Below are positions 42,302-50,473 of a DNA stretch of 64,000 bases, in pieces. The translations under genes were made by a program, and so were the position numbers. Location: assembly GCF_003339505.1 (NCBI RefSeq), contig NZ_QPIW01000005.1, positions 62,001 through 126,000 on the forward strand, written 5' to 3'. A model generated the notes under the pieces. It saw nothing but the letters and a program-made list of their open reading frames with translations. It was not told the origin of the DNA and made no database searches. The stretch comes from Runella aurantiaca. Lineage in GTDB: Bacteria > Bacteroidota > Bacteroidia > Cytophagales > Spirosomataceae. Every line of letters starts with the position of its first letter. Positions within the stretch are counted from its first letter, which is position 1.

Positions 42302-43608
42302 AATTGTCGGTTAGGCACCGTAAAATAAAACCTACTACCTTCTCCTACGCAGCTAGTTGCCCACAATTCTCCCCCATTTTTACGAATAAACTCCCGGCTT
42401 ATCCAAAGACCCATTCCATTCCCTTTTTCGCCATTTGTACCGAGTGTACTTAAACGTGAAGCGCCCGTTAAGGCCATTTCTAACTCTTCTGGTCCAATTC
42501 CCATGCCTGTATCCTGAATAGAAATGACTGTTTTATCGGTCTTTTCTTCGGCTTCAATGATAATCCTGCCCTCAGGAAAGGAAAACTTAACTGCATTGTT
42601 CAATAAATTTCTTAAAATTAACTGCAAATGACTTTCATCTCCCCATCCTAGGGTTCGGACAGGCACATTATTTAGCACCTGAATTTGTTTTGCATTTATT
42701 TCTTCCTTTTGAAAAAGAACTGCTTCTTCCACTACTTCCCGGATGGGTATCTCAACAATCACACTTTTATATCCGCTCAGTTGTAAATTAGCCCAATTCA
42801 ATAAATTACTCAGCAACAGGCTTACATCTTTTGTTTTAAAATCTATTTCATTAATAATCTGCTTAGATTGGTCCAACGAGAGGTTACCTTCATTGAGCCG
42901 TCTTATGGTAGACTGCAAATGATACAGAGGAGAGCGAAGATCATGACTGATTACGGCAAATAACTGGTCTTTATACTGATTTATTCCCTGTAAATCAAGC
43001 GTTTGCTGAGACAGTTGCTCATTTCTTTTGATTAACAACGCCTGAAATTGCCTTAAAATTGACTTATTGAAATATACGCAAACACATATAAAAAAATAAC
43101 AAACCGTAAAATTCACAATTACTGAATAGTAATTACCGTAGGTCCAATCCCGAGATACATCTTTGATAACCAAGACAATAATCCAATAAACCGCTACATT
43201 AAATACGATTGCCGCTGCTTGAAGATACCTATCAAAAAGCACCATGCCCATGGCAGATAGACCCACAACAACGATTTGCAAGTCATCTATTTTGCCCAAA
43301 GCTTGATTAAAAACGGCAACTGCCATTAAAATGAAGTGGGTTACCACAAATATGTAAATAAAACCAACTCTGTACTGGTAGGCTTTAAGCATTAAATAAA
43401 GTGGTAAATTTATAATGGCAAGAACAACCATTAAAATAACCATAATGGCACCGTCTCCCCAAAAAAAATCCATCAAAGACAAAATCATCTGCAGCACTAA
43501 ACAGCAGATATTCAGCACATTACATAGCCTAATACGCTGTTCATCTAATGGAGATAGATTTTGGTGTATTCCTGTAGTAAATATTTTTTCCCAAGACAAA
43601 TTTTCCAT
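42298..43608 (-). CDS. Membrane sensor histidine kinase
   Basis: The 436-residue product has six or so membrane helices in the first ~190 residues, a short coiled linker, a HisKA dimerisation helix with AVISHDLRSPLYHLQ (phospho-acceptor His in SHDLRSP), and an HATPase_c domain with LLRNLLNNAVKFSFPEG (N box), ISIQDTGMGIGPEEL (G1) and GNGMGLWISREF (G2). It is convergent with the first LytTR gene and divergent from the second, so either could be its partner. The histidine and ATP-binding motifs are all intact. Confidence 0.9.
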   Translation of the reverse strand: MENLSWEKIFTTGIHQNLSPLDEQRIRLCNVLNICCLVLQMILSLMDFFWGDGAIMVILMVVLAIINLPLYLMLKAYQYRVGFIYIFVVTHFILMAVAVFNQALGKIDDLQIVVVGLSAMGMVLFDRYLQAAAIVFNVAVYWIIVLVIKDVSRDWTYGNYYSVIVNFTVCYFFICVCVYFNKSILRQFQALLIKRNEQLSQQTLDLQGINQYKDQLFAVISHDLRSPLYHLQSTIRRLNEGNLSLDQSKQIINEIDFKTKDVSLLLSNLLNWANLQLSGYKSVIVEIPIREVVEEAVLFQKEEINAKQIQVLNNVPVRTLGWGDESHLQLILRNLLNNAVKFSFPEGRIIIEAEEKTDKTVISIQDTGMGIGPEELEMALTGASRLSTLGTNGEKGNGMGLWISREFIRKNGGELWATSCVGEGSRFYFTVPNRQF

Positions 43609-43833
43609 AACTATACTCTATTTCCCCTGCAACGTCAAATATAACCCACAGGGGTGTATACGTCCGTAAATATTCTAGTCGAGGCTTTATGCTTTCTTCA
43701 AAACGATTGAAGAAGAATCGAAGACTTAAACACATTAATAAAAACACAAACAACCATCCCAAGATTCGTGTTGGGCTGTTATTGGTATATTCATTTTTAG
43801 AAAATGGATATACCCAAAGTATAGTTCACGAAT

Positions 43834-43965
43834 TTAATTAAACTTTGGCAGAGAAAAAGGCTGATTAACAACCAAATAGGGAAAAAGAAGAGGAGAAACG
43901 ATGATTAAACAAATCACCAACAGGCATCCCACTAAAACACGAACTAATTGTTCAAAAAGTTTCAT
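43834..43965 (-). CDS. Possible small membrane protein, 43 residues
   Basis: An ATG at 43965 begins a 43-codon frame on the minus strand. After MKLFEQLVRV the peptide has one long hydrophobic stretch (about residues 10-34) and ends with a short polar tail. A TATCTTTA box (seven of eight positions of TAnnTTTG) lies about 20 bases upstream of the ATG. It precedes the histidine kinase gene in the same direction but with a large gap. No homologue is recognised, and coding is unproven. Confidence 0.3.
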   Translation of the reverse strand: MKLFEQLVRVLVGCLLVICLIIVSPLLFPYLVVNQPFSLPKFN

Positions 43966-44038
43966 TATATGAATGTAACTAAAGATATATTATAATTTTT
44001 TTTAAGAATAACCATTTATTAATCCTATCTAAGAATTT

Positions 44039-44099
44039 TTCTGAATATGCCTTTTAACAGCAATTTCTGAATATGCCTTTTAACAGCAATTTCTGAATA
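44039..44099. repeat. 26-base tandem repeat, 2.3 copies
   Basis: The unit ttctgaatatgccttttaac plus six further bases (agcaat) occurs at 44039-44064 and 44065-44090, identical in both, followed by a partial third copy to 44099. The region is upstream of the second LytTR gene. LytTR proteins bind direct repeats, so these could be binding sites, though the spacing is not the usual one. Confidence 0.7.
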
Positions 44100-44195
44100 G
44101 GATACTACGCTCGTATGTCTTTTTGAATAAAATTCAGTCTCTAATTAAGGATAATTATTCAAAAAACCAAAATAAATCTTAGATTCATTAAATAA

Positions 44196-44224
44196 TACCA
44201 AAATTTGCCAAACAAATTTTGGTA
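44196..44224. other. Perfect 11-bp inverted repeat
   Basis: TACCAAAATTT (44196-44206) pairs perfectly with AAATTTTGGTA (44214-44224) around a GCCAAAC loop. There is no T run, so it is not a typical terminator; it could be an operator or an RNA hairpin. Confidence 0.5.
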
Positions 44225-44499
44225 TGAATTTGGTGAGAAGTCTAGTAGTAATACGAGGAAGAATATGCAGGGTAAAGTGCTGGTACAAAAATACATTGGG
44301 TATTTTTACAATTCACAAAATATTAATGAACGAGACCTTTTTTTATATAAAACCTACAATTAAATATATAAATGAGTAAAATAAGCCAACTTAAAGTTAA
44401 AAAGCTTTGCTATATTAACGCATCCAATCTTTTGCGGCGTATTATTCCCTGATTATTTTTCCAGCATACTATCAATAATATACACATTTATTCAACGAT

Positions 44500-45222
44500 A
44501 TGGAACATAAACTTATCCCTTTAATTGTAGAAGATGATCCCCTTGCCCAAAAAAGCTTAGTATATCTCCTCACTAAAACCAATATGTTTGAAGACGCTGT
44601 TGTGTGTGGAACAGTTACTGAAGCATTTGAATATCTCAATAGAAAAACGGCAGATCTAATTTTTTTAGACATTGAACTTCCTGATCTGTCTGGACTAGAG
44701 TTATTGAAACTATTTCCAGCCCATGCGCCAGTTGTCGTTACTTCTTCGCACGTAGAATTAGCAGTGGATTGCTTTGACTTTGATGTGATTGACTTTCTTA
44801 CAAAACCTTTTTCGTACACTCGTCTCCTAAAATCTATCCAACGCGCCACAAAAAAAATACCAAGTCAACAAGTTATTGCGGAAAAAACGCCCGTTAAAAA
44901 CTACGTTTTCCTTCCAACAGGCCGTTCAACGGTTCGATTTAATCATACCGACATCCTGTACATTGAAGCCTATGGAGTATACGTTAAAATTATCACCCCG
45001 GAGGGTACGGTAGTGGTAAACCAGATGTTGTCAAACATTGAAGAGGTATTGCCTCAGGAGCCATTTTTACGAATCCATCGCTCGTTTATCGTAAACATGA
45101 ATCATATTAATCGTATTTCTTCCAATGAGCTGAGAGTCAGCACCTACTTTCTTCCCATCGGAATGTCTTACAAAGATAAAGTAACGCAAAAACTAAAAAG
45201 CAGTGGATTACTCAATGAATAA
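44500..45222 (+). CDS. LytTR-type response regulator (second copy)
   Basis: The 240-residue product has a receiver domain (about 1-123: IVEDDPLAQ, LIFLDIELPDLSG with the phospho-acceptor Asp, FLTKPFSY) and a LytTR DNA-binding domain (about 140-240: VFLPTGRSTVRFNHTDILYIEAYG, FLRIHRSFIVNMNHINRIS). It is closely related along its whole length to the product at 41582-42301, indicating a duplication. An exported alpha/beta hydrolase gene follows 134 bases downstream. Confidence 0.92.
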   Translation: MEHKLIPLIVEDDPLAQKSLVYLLTKTNMFEDAVVCGTVTEAFEYLNRKTADLIFLDIELPDLSGLELLKLFPAHAPVVVTSSHVELAVDCFDFDVIDFLTKPFSYTRLLKSIQRATKKIPSQQVIAEKTPVKNYVFLPTGRSTVRFNHTDILYIEAYGVYVKIITPEGTVVVNQMLSNIEEVLPQEPFLRIHRSFIVNMNHINRISSNELRVSTYFLPIGMSYKDKVTQKLKSSGLLNE

Positions 45223-45356
45223 GAACTCACTATTTAGTTTGATTTTCACTACTAACCCTTGTTTCTGACTATCCATTAACCCCGTCATTCATCGGGATTC
45301 TGTTCTTCGTTCCGATTATCCCTTTATTTATATTTTCCTTATTCTAATCACCTTTT

Positions 45357-46649
45357 ATGAAAAAAAACACCTTTTTACTCTCTCTATTGGTCGTTGCCCA
45401 GTGTTTTCTGATTGGTAGCGCCAACGCCCAAACAAACTTTATAAATGGTGATTTGCTTCCTGATGCCCCCGAACTCTCAGCGAGGGGAAAGTATAACATT
45501 GGGGTTCAAACCTTAAAGTTGGTCAACAATAATCAGTTGGATATACTCCATTCAAAAAACGGCAAGGACACTCTCTACAATCGCCCTTTAACCGTAGAAA
45601 TTTGGTATCCTGCCCTCATTCCGTCAGATAAGCAACAACTCGTAGAATACGACCAAGTACTTGGCTCAAGCAATGACCCCAAAAGGCCATTAATCCCTTT
45701 TAAATTCATGGGGCGGGCTTTACGCAACGCCCAAGCCGACAAGACCGACGGCCCCTACCCTCTCTTAATTGTATCTCACGGATACTTAGGCTCTCGGTAT
45801 TTACTCACCTATCTGACCGAAAATTTAGCTTCCAAAGGCTATATTGTCGTGGCCATTGACCATACTGAATCTACCTTTAACGATGCGGCAAATTTTGCCA
45901 GCACATTACTCAACCGCTCGCTCGATGATTTGTTTGTTCTTAATGAAATGGCCCGATTGGGTAATAAAGAAAGTAAAACCTTTTTGTCAGGGTTGGTAAA
46001 TGCTAACAATACGGCTTTGATAGGCTACTCAATGGGTGGTTATGGGGCACTCAATGCCGCTGGTGCAGGTTACAGTGCACAAGCCGTAAAGTTTTTTGGC
46101 CAAATGACAGGCGGCAGCAAGGCCTTAGAAAAAAGGATGGCAGGGAATGCCGCCTTTTCGGCTTCCCTTGACCCGAGAATCAAGGCAGTTGTCGCTTTTG
46201 CTCCTTGGGGAATGGAGCGGGGCGTTTGGGATGTTGAAGGATTAAAAGGCCTTACCGTCCCTACATTTTTTGTAGCGGGTAGTCAAGATGATATTTCAGG
46301 ATATGAAAAAGGAATCAAGGCCATATACGATGGGGCAATCAACACCGACCGTTATATGTTAACCTACATCAATGCTCGTCACAATGTAGCTCCCAACCCT
46401 CCCCCAACCGAATCTATCACACCCGGGCTTCCCCTTGATGAATATCTACGATATGCTGAACCTGCTTGGAATGAACGTCGTATAAATAATATCAATCAGC
46501 ATTTTGTGACGGCATTTTTAGGCGTACAACTCAAAGGCTTAGACTATAAAAAGTATTTAGAGTTAAAAGAGAATTCTAACGAAGCAACATGGACGGGATT
46601 TAAACCTCGTACATCAGTGGGGCTTGAATTGAGACACGCCAAGCCTTGA
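45357..46649 (+). CDS. Exported alpha/beta hydrolase (PAF-acetylhydrolase-like)
   Basis: The 430-residue product has a signal peptide (1-24, ending ANAQ). The hydrolase core shows LLIVSHGYLGSRY (oxyanion region), VVAIDHTEST, the nucleophile elbow GYSMGGYGAL with catalytic Ser, and GSQDDIS near the acid position. This resembles exported platelet-activating-factor acetylhydrolase/dienelactone-hydrolase-type enzymes. A histidine near NARHNVAP could complete the triad. The substrate is unknown; the position behind a LytTR regulator suggests it could be one of its targets. A strong terminator follows. Confidence 0.8.
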   Translation: MKKNTFLLSLLVVAQCFLIGSANAQTNFINGDLLPDAPELSARGKYNIGVQTLKLVNNNQLDILHSKNGKDTLYNRPLTVEIWYPALIPSDKQQLVEYDQVLGSSNDPKRPLIPFKFMGRALRNAQADKTDGPYPLLIVSHGYLGSRYLLTYLTENLASKGYIVVAIDHTESTFNDAANFASTLLNRSLDDLFVLNEMARLGNKESKTFLSGLVNANNTALIGYSMGGYGALNAAGAGYSAQAVKFFGQMTGGSKALEKRMAGNAAFSASLDPRIKAVVAFAPWGMERGVWDVEGLKGLTVPTFFVAGSQDDISGYEKGIKAIYDGAINTDRYMLTYINARHNVAPNPPPTESITPGLPLDEYLRYAEPAWNERRINNINQHFVTAFLGVQLKGLDYKKYLELKENSNEATWTGFKPRTSVGLELRHAKP

Positions 46650-46713
46650 GCTACTCGACTGCTAAAAAATACGAAGCTTTATTTCACTTTACGGCAGAAA
46701 CAAAGTTATTAAG

Positions 46714-46758
46714 ACACAAAAAGGGTCATTTTGCTGAGCAAAATGACCCTTTTTGTGT
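46714..46758. terminator. Bidirectional Rho-independent terminator
   Basis: A perfect 21-bp stem (46714-46734 with 46738-46758) closes a TGA loop. The arms contain an A run on one side and a T run on the other, so it can end both the + strand hydrolase gene and the convergent minus-strand OmpA-family gene. Confidence 0.88.
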
Positions 46759-46776
46759 TAAGTATATTTCGAGTTT

Positions 46777-48342
46777 TTATCTCTGACGCTTTTCGCGGGC
46801 TGGCTTTGTTGCCTCTTGCTCTTTCTTTTTACCCGTGCGGAAACCTGCAGGATAAGTTGACCGCAAGTCATTCATCGGTAAAATTCTGATTTCTACGCGA
46901 CGGTTACGGCTCATTCCATCCACTGATTTGTTATCGGCAAGCGGACGAAGCTCTCCGTAATATTCAAGCGTGATACGGCTTGGATCCTGCAAGCCATTAC
47001 GTATCAGATAACGTTTAGCGGCTTCAACGCGGCGTTTTGAAAGTTGCACGTTATAGTTATCAGAAGCACGAGCGTCGGTATGGCCTACGATAATCGCCCG
47101 ACAATTTGGACGAAGATTGAGTAGGTCAATTACCTGACGAAGAATCTGCTGCGAAGGATCTTTTACAATCGCTTTATCAGTATCAAACTCGATGTTACCA
47201 AACATTGCTTCACACTCTTCCTTCGGCAAATTACGGGCAATAATATCTTTGATGTACTTATCAAGGTCCATTGCTACCCCACCACCTGATACAATGCTGT
47301 TGGCCGGAGTACTTGGTTCTTTGTCGAAAAGGTCTGCAACGCCATCTCCATCTGAATCTGTAAACAAACGTGGATCAACGGGCTTTGGCATATTGGCTTT
47401 GGCAATTGAGTCAGCCTCTTTCATCGTAGGATTATACGGTGGCGGAATCAATGACAAAGGGTTGGTGTAACGCAAATGATAACGGCCTTTGGCTGGATCA
47501 TGCACCCAATTTCCTTTGGCATCTTTCTTGGCCATTACGGCACTCTTGCCCATTTTGTAGGTAATTGCCAATCCGACACTCCCCCACTTATCTTGTTTTG
47601 AATCTCCTTTTCTAAACAACCAAATATCTTGTCTTGGGTATTGCTCACCACCACCACCACCATACGTAACATCCAATTTTTCGGAATTTACGTGGTTTAA
47701 GGTAAAGTCTAAACCAATATCAATACGTGGAGAAACTTCAAAGTGAATCGCCGACCCAATAGGAACAACAATTTCGCGTGTGTAGGTAGATCCATCTCTT
47801 TCCCATTCACCCGCTGTTTTCGAGCTTCGATTTGTATTACTGCTAATCAAGAGTGTACCATTGTTGGTGCCCAAACGGTACACTTTAGAATTGAACCACA
47901 TGTACCCATAACCTACGTAGACATCCCATTTCCAACGTTTGAGTTTATCATACCCAAACAAAATAGGCTTGAGGTTGGCATGAGCGTTGATTGAAGTTTG
48001 CAGAAACCCTTTTGACTCAAAATGAGCATTGTAGAGTCGCTGTTTGGAGCCATTCAGATTTCCAGTCCAAAAGTTAAGACTTGCGCCGAAAATAGGAGAT
48101 AGCTGTTTGTGCAATCCCAGGCCTAAACCACCCGTTAGATGTTCTTCTGGCCCCAGTTTAAAGTCGTGCTGACGTAAATCACCGTAAAATTGAGTCAGGG
48201 CGGGGGTGATGGTAAGTGCCCATGTATTCAATTTATTAGGACCTTCATAGCCTGCGCGTTTGGGTGCGGGGGCCTGAGCATTAATTTTCGTCAATGCAAA
48301 CGATACAATTAATAGAGTGGACAGAAAGTTGACTTTTTTCAT
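46777..48342 (-). CDS. OmpA-family outer-membrane protein with calcium-type repeat
   Basis: From the ATG at 48342 (the longer frame starts with TTG) the 521-residue product has a signal peptide (1-22), an N-terminal barrel of aromatic-ended strands (about 30-270), a DSDGDGVADLFDKEP thrombospondin-3-type calcium loop (about 338-352) and an OmpA peptidoglycan-binding domain (about 385-495) with GNIEFDTDKAIVKD, IVGHTDARASDNYN and SKRRVEAAKRYLIRNG. OmpA anchors the outer membrane to the wall. The C-terminus is Lys/Arg-rich. It lies just before rnpB, both on the minus strand. Confidence 0.9.
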   Translation of the reverse strand: MKKVNFLSTLLIVSFALTKINAQAPAPKRAGYEGPNKLNTWALTITPALTQFYGDLRQHDFKLGPEEHLTGGLGLGLHKQLSPIFGASLNFWTGNLNGSKQRLYNAHFESKGFLQTSINAHANLKPILFGYDKLKRWKWDVYVGYGYMWFNSKVYRLGTNNGTLLISSNTNRSSKTAGEWERDGSTYTREIVVPIGSAIHFEVSPRIDIGLDFTLNHVNSEKLDVTYGGGGGEQYPRQDIWLFRKGDSKQDKWGSVGLAITYKMGKSAVMAKKDAKGNWVHDPAKGRYHLRYTNPLSLIPPPYNPTMKEADSIAKANMPKPVDPRLFTDSDGDGVADLFDKEPSTPANSIVSGGGVAMDLDKYIKDIIARNLPKEECEAMFGNIEFDTDKAIVKDPSQQILRQVIDLLNLRPNCRAIIVGHTDARASDNYNVQLSKRRVEAAKRYLIRNGLQDPSRITLEYYGELRPLADNKSVDGMSRNRRVEIRILPMNDLRSTYPAGFRTGKKKEQEATKPAREKRQR

Positions 48343-48402
48343 GGGCAATGAATGATTGTTATTTACTACAAAAAGGTAATACTAACATTTTCTTAAATAA
48401 TA

Positions 48403-48810
48403 GTGTATCAAGTCTTATAAGCCGGATTCTGTTTCCCGACTTTCGTCGGGACTCTTATCATTTATCTGGTTCTGACGTTGCCGTCCGAATCTATCAACCT
48501 ACCCATGCCGATACCCCTTTGAGGGGGATTGGAGCGAGTAACTCCAAAATCGGCACTTATTTGGTCTTTCAGCCCGTAAGGTTTACCATGCCTCGCTTGT
48601 CACCAACCGAGCGGTGGGCTCTTACCCCACCCTTTCGCCCTTACCCAATTTCGAACGAGTTCGAAACTCGGCGGTTTGCTTTCTGTTGCACTTGCTGTCA
48701 AGTCGCCGTCACCAACGACCTGCCTTCCTGTTAGGAAGTACGGTACTCTGCGCTGTCCGGACTTTCCTTCCCAAAATTAATTTGGAACGATAAGACGGAC
48801 CTGATTCACT
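48403..48810 (-). ncRNA. rnpB: RNase P RNA
   Basis: The minus strand carries the universal GGAAGGAAAGTCCGGAC core near its 5' end, the mid-molecule AGGGCGAAAGGGTGGGGTAAG and CCACCG stretches, and the 3' ACAGAATCCGGCTTATA end. The two ends pair as the P1 stem (GTGAATCAGGTC with GACTTGATACAC). These are the hallmarks of a bacterial type A RNase P RNA, which processes tRNA 5' ends. The ends are set from the P1 pairing and are accurate to a few bases. Confidence 0.93.
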
Positions 48811-48818
48811 ATTGGGCA

Positions 48819-48826
48819 CAAATCTA
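48819..48826 (-). promoter_or_regulatory. -7 box of rnpB
   Basis: TAGATTTG on the minus strand matches TAnnTTTG and ends about seven bases before the predicted 5' end of the RNase P RNA at 48810. The nearest TTG upstream is 24 bases away, slightly long for the -33 element. Confidence 0.6.
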
Positions 48827-48904
48827 TGAAGAGTTGTGCTCTTTAAAAATCAAATAAACAGAAAAAAATCGTAATAACCATAAACAGTCGTTCAATTTTT
48901 TGAC

Positions 48905-50386
48905 TTATAGGAGCCCATCAATTTTAACTTCGATGCGCCCTTTTGCAACAACTAACGCTACCAAAGAGGTCGGGGTTAGGTATACCTGATCAGGAACCAA
49001 GGTGTCTAAACGCCCTCCTAAATCTACCCCTTTGGCTACTTTACGATTAGTAAGTTGTTGACGAATAGCTTTTTGGGCTTCGTCAATTTGGATGCCTATT
49101 GGAAACACAAATTGTTGTTCTATTTGTTTGGCAAAACGTCCCTGCAACAGCCAATTTGCCGTTTGAACAAGTACGTTTCGGGTACTCAAATCATAATCCA
49201 CATTCTTCAAAGAAAGTAAGCGCGTAGCGGCATCATAATAAGGAACACCTTTGAGGTATATGACTCCGTTGATGCTTCCCTTCAATCCTGCTTTAATGAC
49301 AAGTTTATCGTTTTGACCATAAATATCAATCTCCGTCACTTCAATTTTGTATTTTCCGTCTTTAAAATCAAATGTTTTCCCGATAAACTGAGCCGCCGCC
49401 AATCGAGAGGCCTCTTCATAAGGCACCACCCCAATCAATCCGATTTGAAAGCCTTGAGGTATGTCATTGGTTATAATCAGATTGGGTACATCAACGACGG
49501 GCTTCATGACTGGTTTGGCCCCAATCACGGTTTGGGTAAACCCTCTAATTCCGATGGTTGCACTGATTTTTCCATTTTTAATTTCGAAAGGAGAAGCCAA
49601 AATGTCGGTCGGAGTTACTATAAGCCACGACCTGTACTCTTCGGAGAGCAGTCGCGGTTCACGAATTAAATTCCAAGCTTGGATGACGTAAGGTTTTATG
49701 ATAAAATTTTTCCGTACGTTATCATCGATGGATTTTGAAATCGTGCCTAGATTTTCGGAAATCTTACGACTTACCAATCCCGTAATGGGTATATCTATTC
49801 CCGCTACTTTAATACTTGGTTTAGTCACCCAATCAAAGCCCGCCGAAACGGTATTGGTACTTACTTTCCAGTCGGGGTCAATACCGACGCGGGTCATAAA
49901 TTTCAGATTTAACTGAAATTCGGTGCTTTGACTACCCGAAATTTCAATGCCCAATGGCGCTATTTTATAGGCCTTCTCAGCCCATATTTTTAGTGGTACG
50001 GTATAATAAAGCAACGAATCTCTGGCCTCCGCAACGATTGGTGCTCTTTTCCAGACTTTAATCTTAAAATTATCTTGATTATCGTCGCTGAAGCTATTGT
50101 CTTCATAAATCAAGCCCTGCACCTGTACATTCAGGTGTTTTGTTACCTCAGCAATCGATAGCTCGATGGGTACATGAACAACCGATTTATGTTTTTCGCT
50201 TTGAATTTCCATGTTCGTGTGTTGATATGCCTCCGCAGGTGCTTTTGGCTGGGTAGTGGTTGGCGGTTTACAGCCCATGACCCATACAGAAAGAACAAAA
50301 ACCGAAAGGTAAATTAACGAAGAGAAGGGGCGGGAAAAAGTGTATCGCAAAACTAAAGGTTTAACACCAATTTTATCTAAAAACAT
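48905..50386 (-). CDS. DUF4403 family lipoprotein
   Basis: The 493-residue product has a hydrophobic segment ending in VMGC (lipobox, about residue 39) and a DUF4403 domain covering most of the rest, recognisable from the paired strand repeats SVVHVPIELSIAEVTKHLN at the start and VYLTPTSLVALVVAKGRIEVKI at the end. DUF4403 proteins are exported and resemble lipid-binding or SMP-like tubular folds. The specific function is unknown. Neighbours are housekeeping genes. Confidence 0.82.
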   Translation of the reverse strand: MFLDKIGVKPLVLRYTFSRPFSSLIYLSVFVLSVWVMGCKPPTTTQPKAPAEAYQHTNMEIQSEKHKSVVHVPIELSIAEVTKHLNVQVQGLIYEDNSFSDDNQDNFKIKVWKRAPIVAEARDSLLYYTVPLKIWAEKAYKIAPLGIEISGSQSTEFQLNLKFMTRVGIDPDWKVSTNTVSAGFDWVTKPSIKVAGIDIPITGLVSRKISENLGTISKSIDDNVRKNFIIKPYVIQAWNLIREPRLLSEEYRSWLIVTPTDILASPFEIKNGKISATIGIRGFTQTVIGAKPVMKPVVDVPNLIITNDIPQGFQIGLIGVVPYEEASRLAAAQFIGKTFDFKDGKYKIEVTEIDIYGQNDKLVIKAGLKGSINGVIYLKGVPYYDAATRLLSLKNVDYDLSTRNVLVQTANWLLQGRFAKQIEQQFVFPIGIQIDEAQKAIRQQLTNRKVAKGVDLGGRLDTLVPDQVYLTPTSLVALVVAKGRIEVKIDGLL

Positions 50387-50473
50387 GGGAATAAATCAAA
50401 GTAAATGAAGGACTCACAAAGTTATCAAAACAACCTTACAAGTCCTCTTATCAATCTTTAAAATACCCAATTT

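Larger units (their letters stand above)
43609..44499. other. AT-rich region between the histidine kinase and second LytTR gene
   Basis: About 890 bases without a gene found by homology. It contains a possible 43-residue membrane peptide (43834-43965), a 26-base tandem repeat (44039-44099), and a perfect 11-bp hairpin TACCAAAATTT / AAATTTTGGTA (44196-44206 and 44214-44224). The second half is AT-rich. It may hold regulatory DNA for the two flanking divergent genes. Confidence 0.5.

Noticed and set aside
43541-43762. 73-residue frame with hydrophobic start on the minus strand
   Set aside because: It overlaps the start of the well-supported histidine kinase in another frame and shows no family resemblance.
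44372-44452. 26-residue frame (MSKISQLKVKK...) upstream of the second LytTR gene
   Set aside because: Too short, no recognisable features and no upstream promoter; left as part of the intergenic region.
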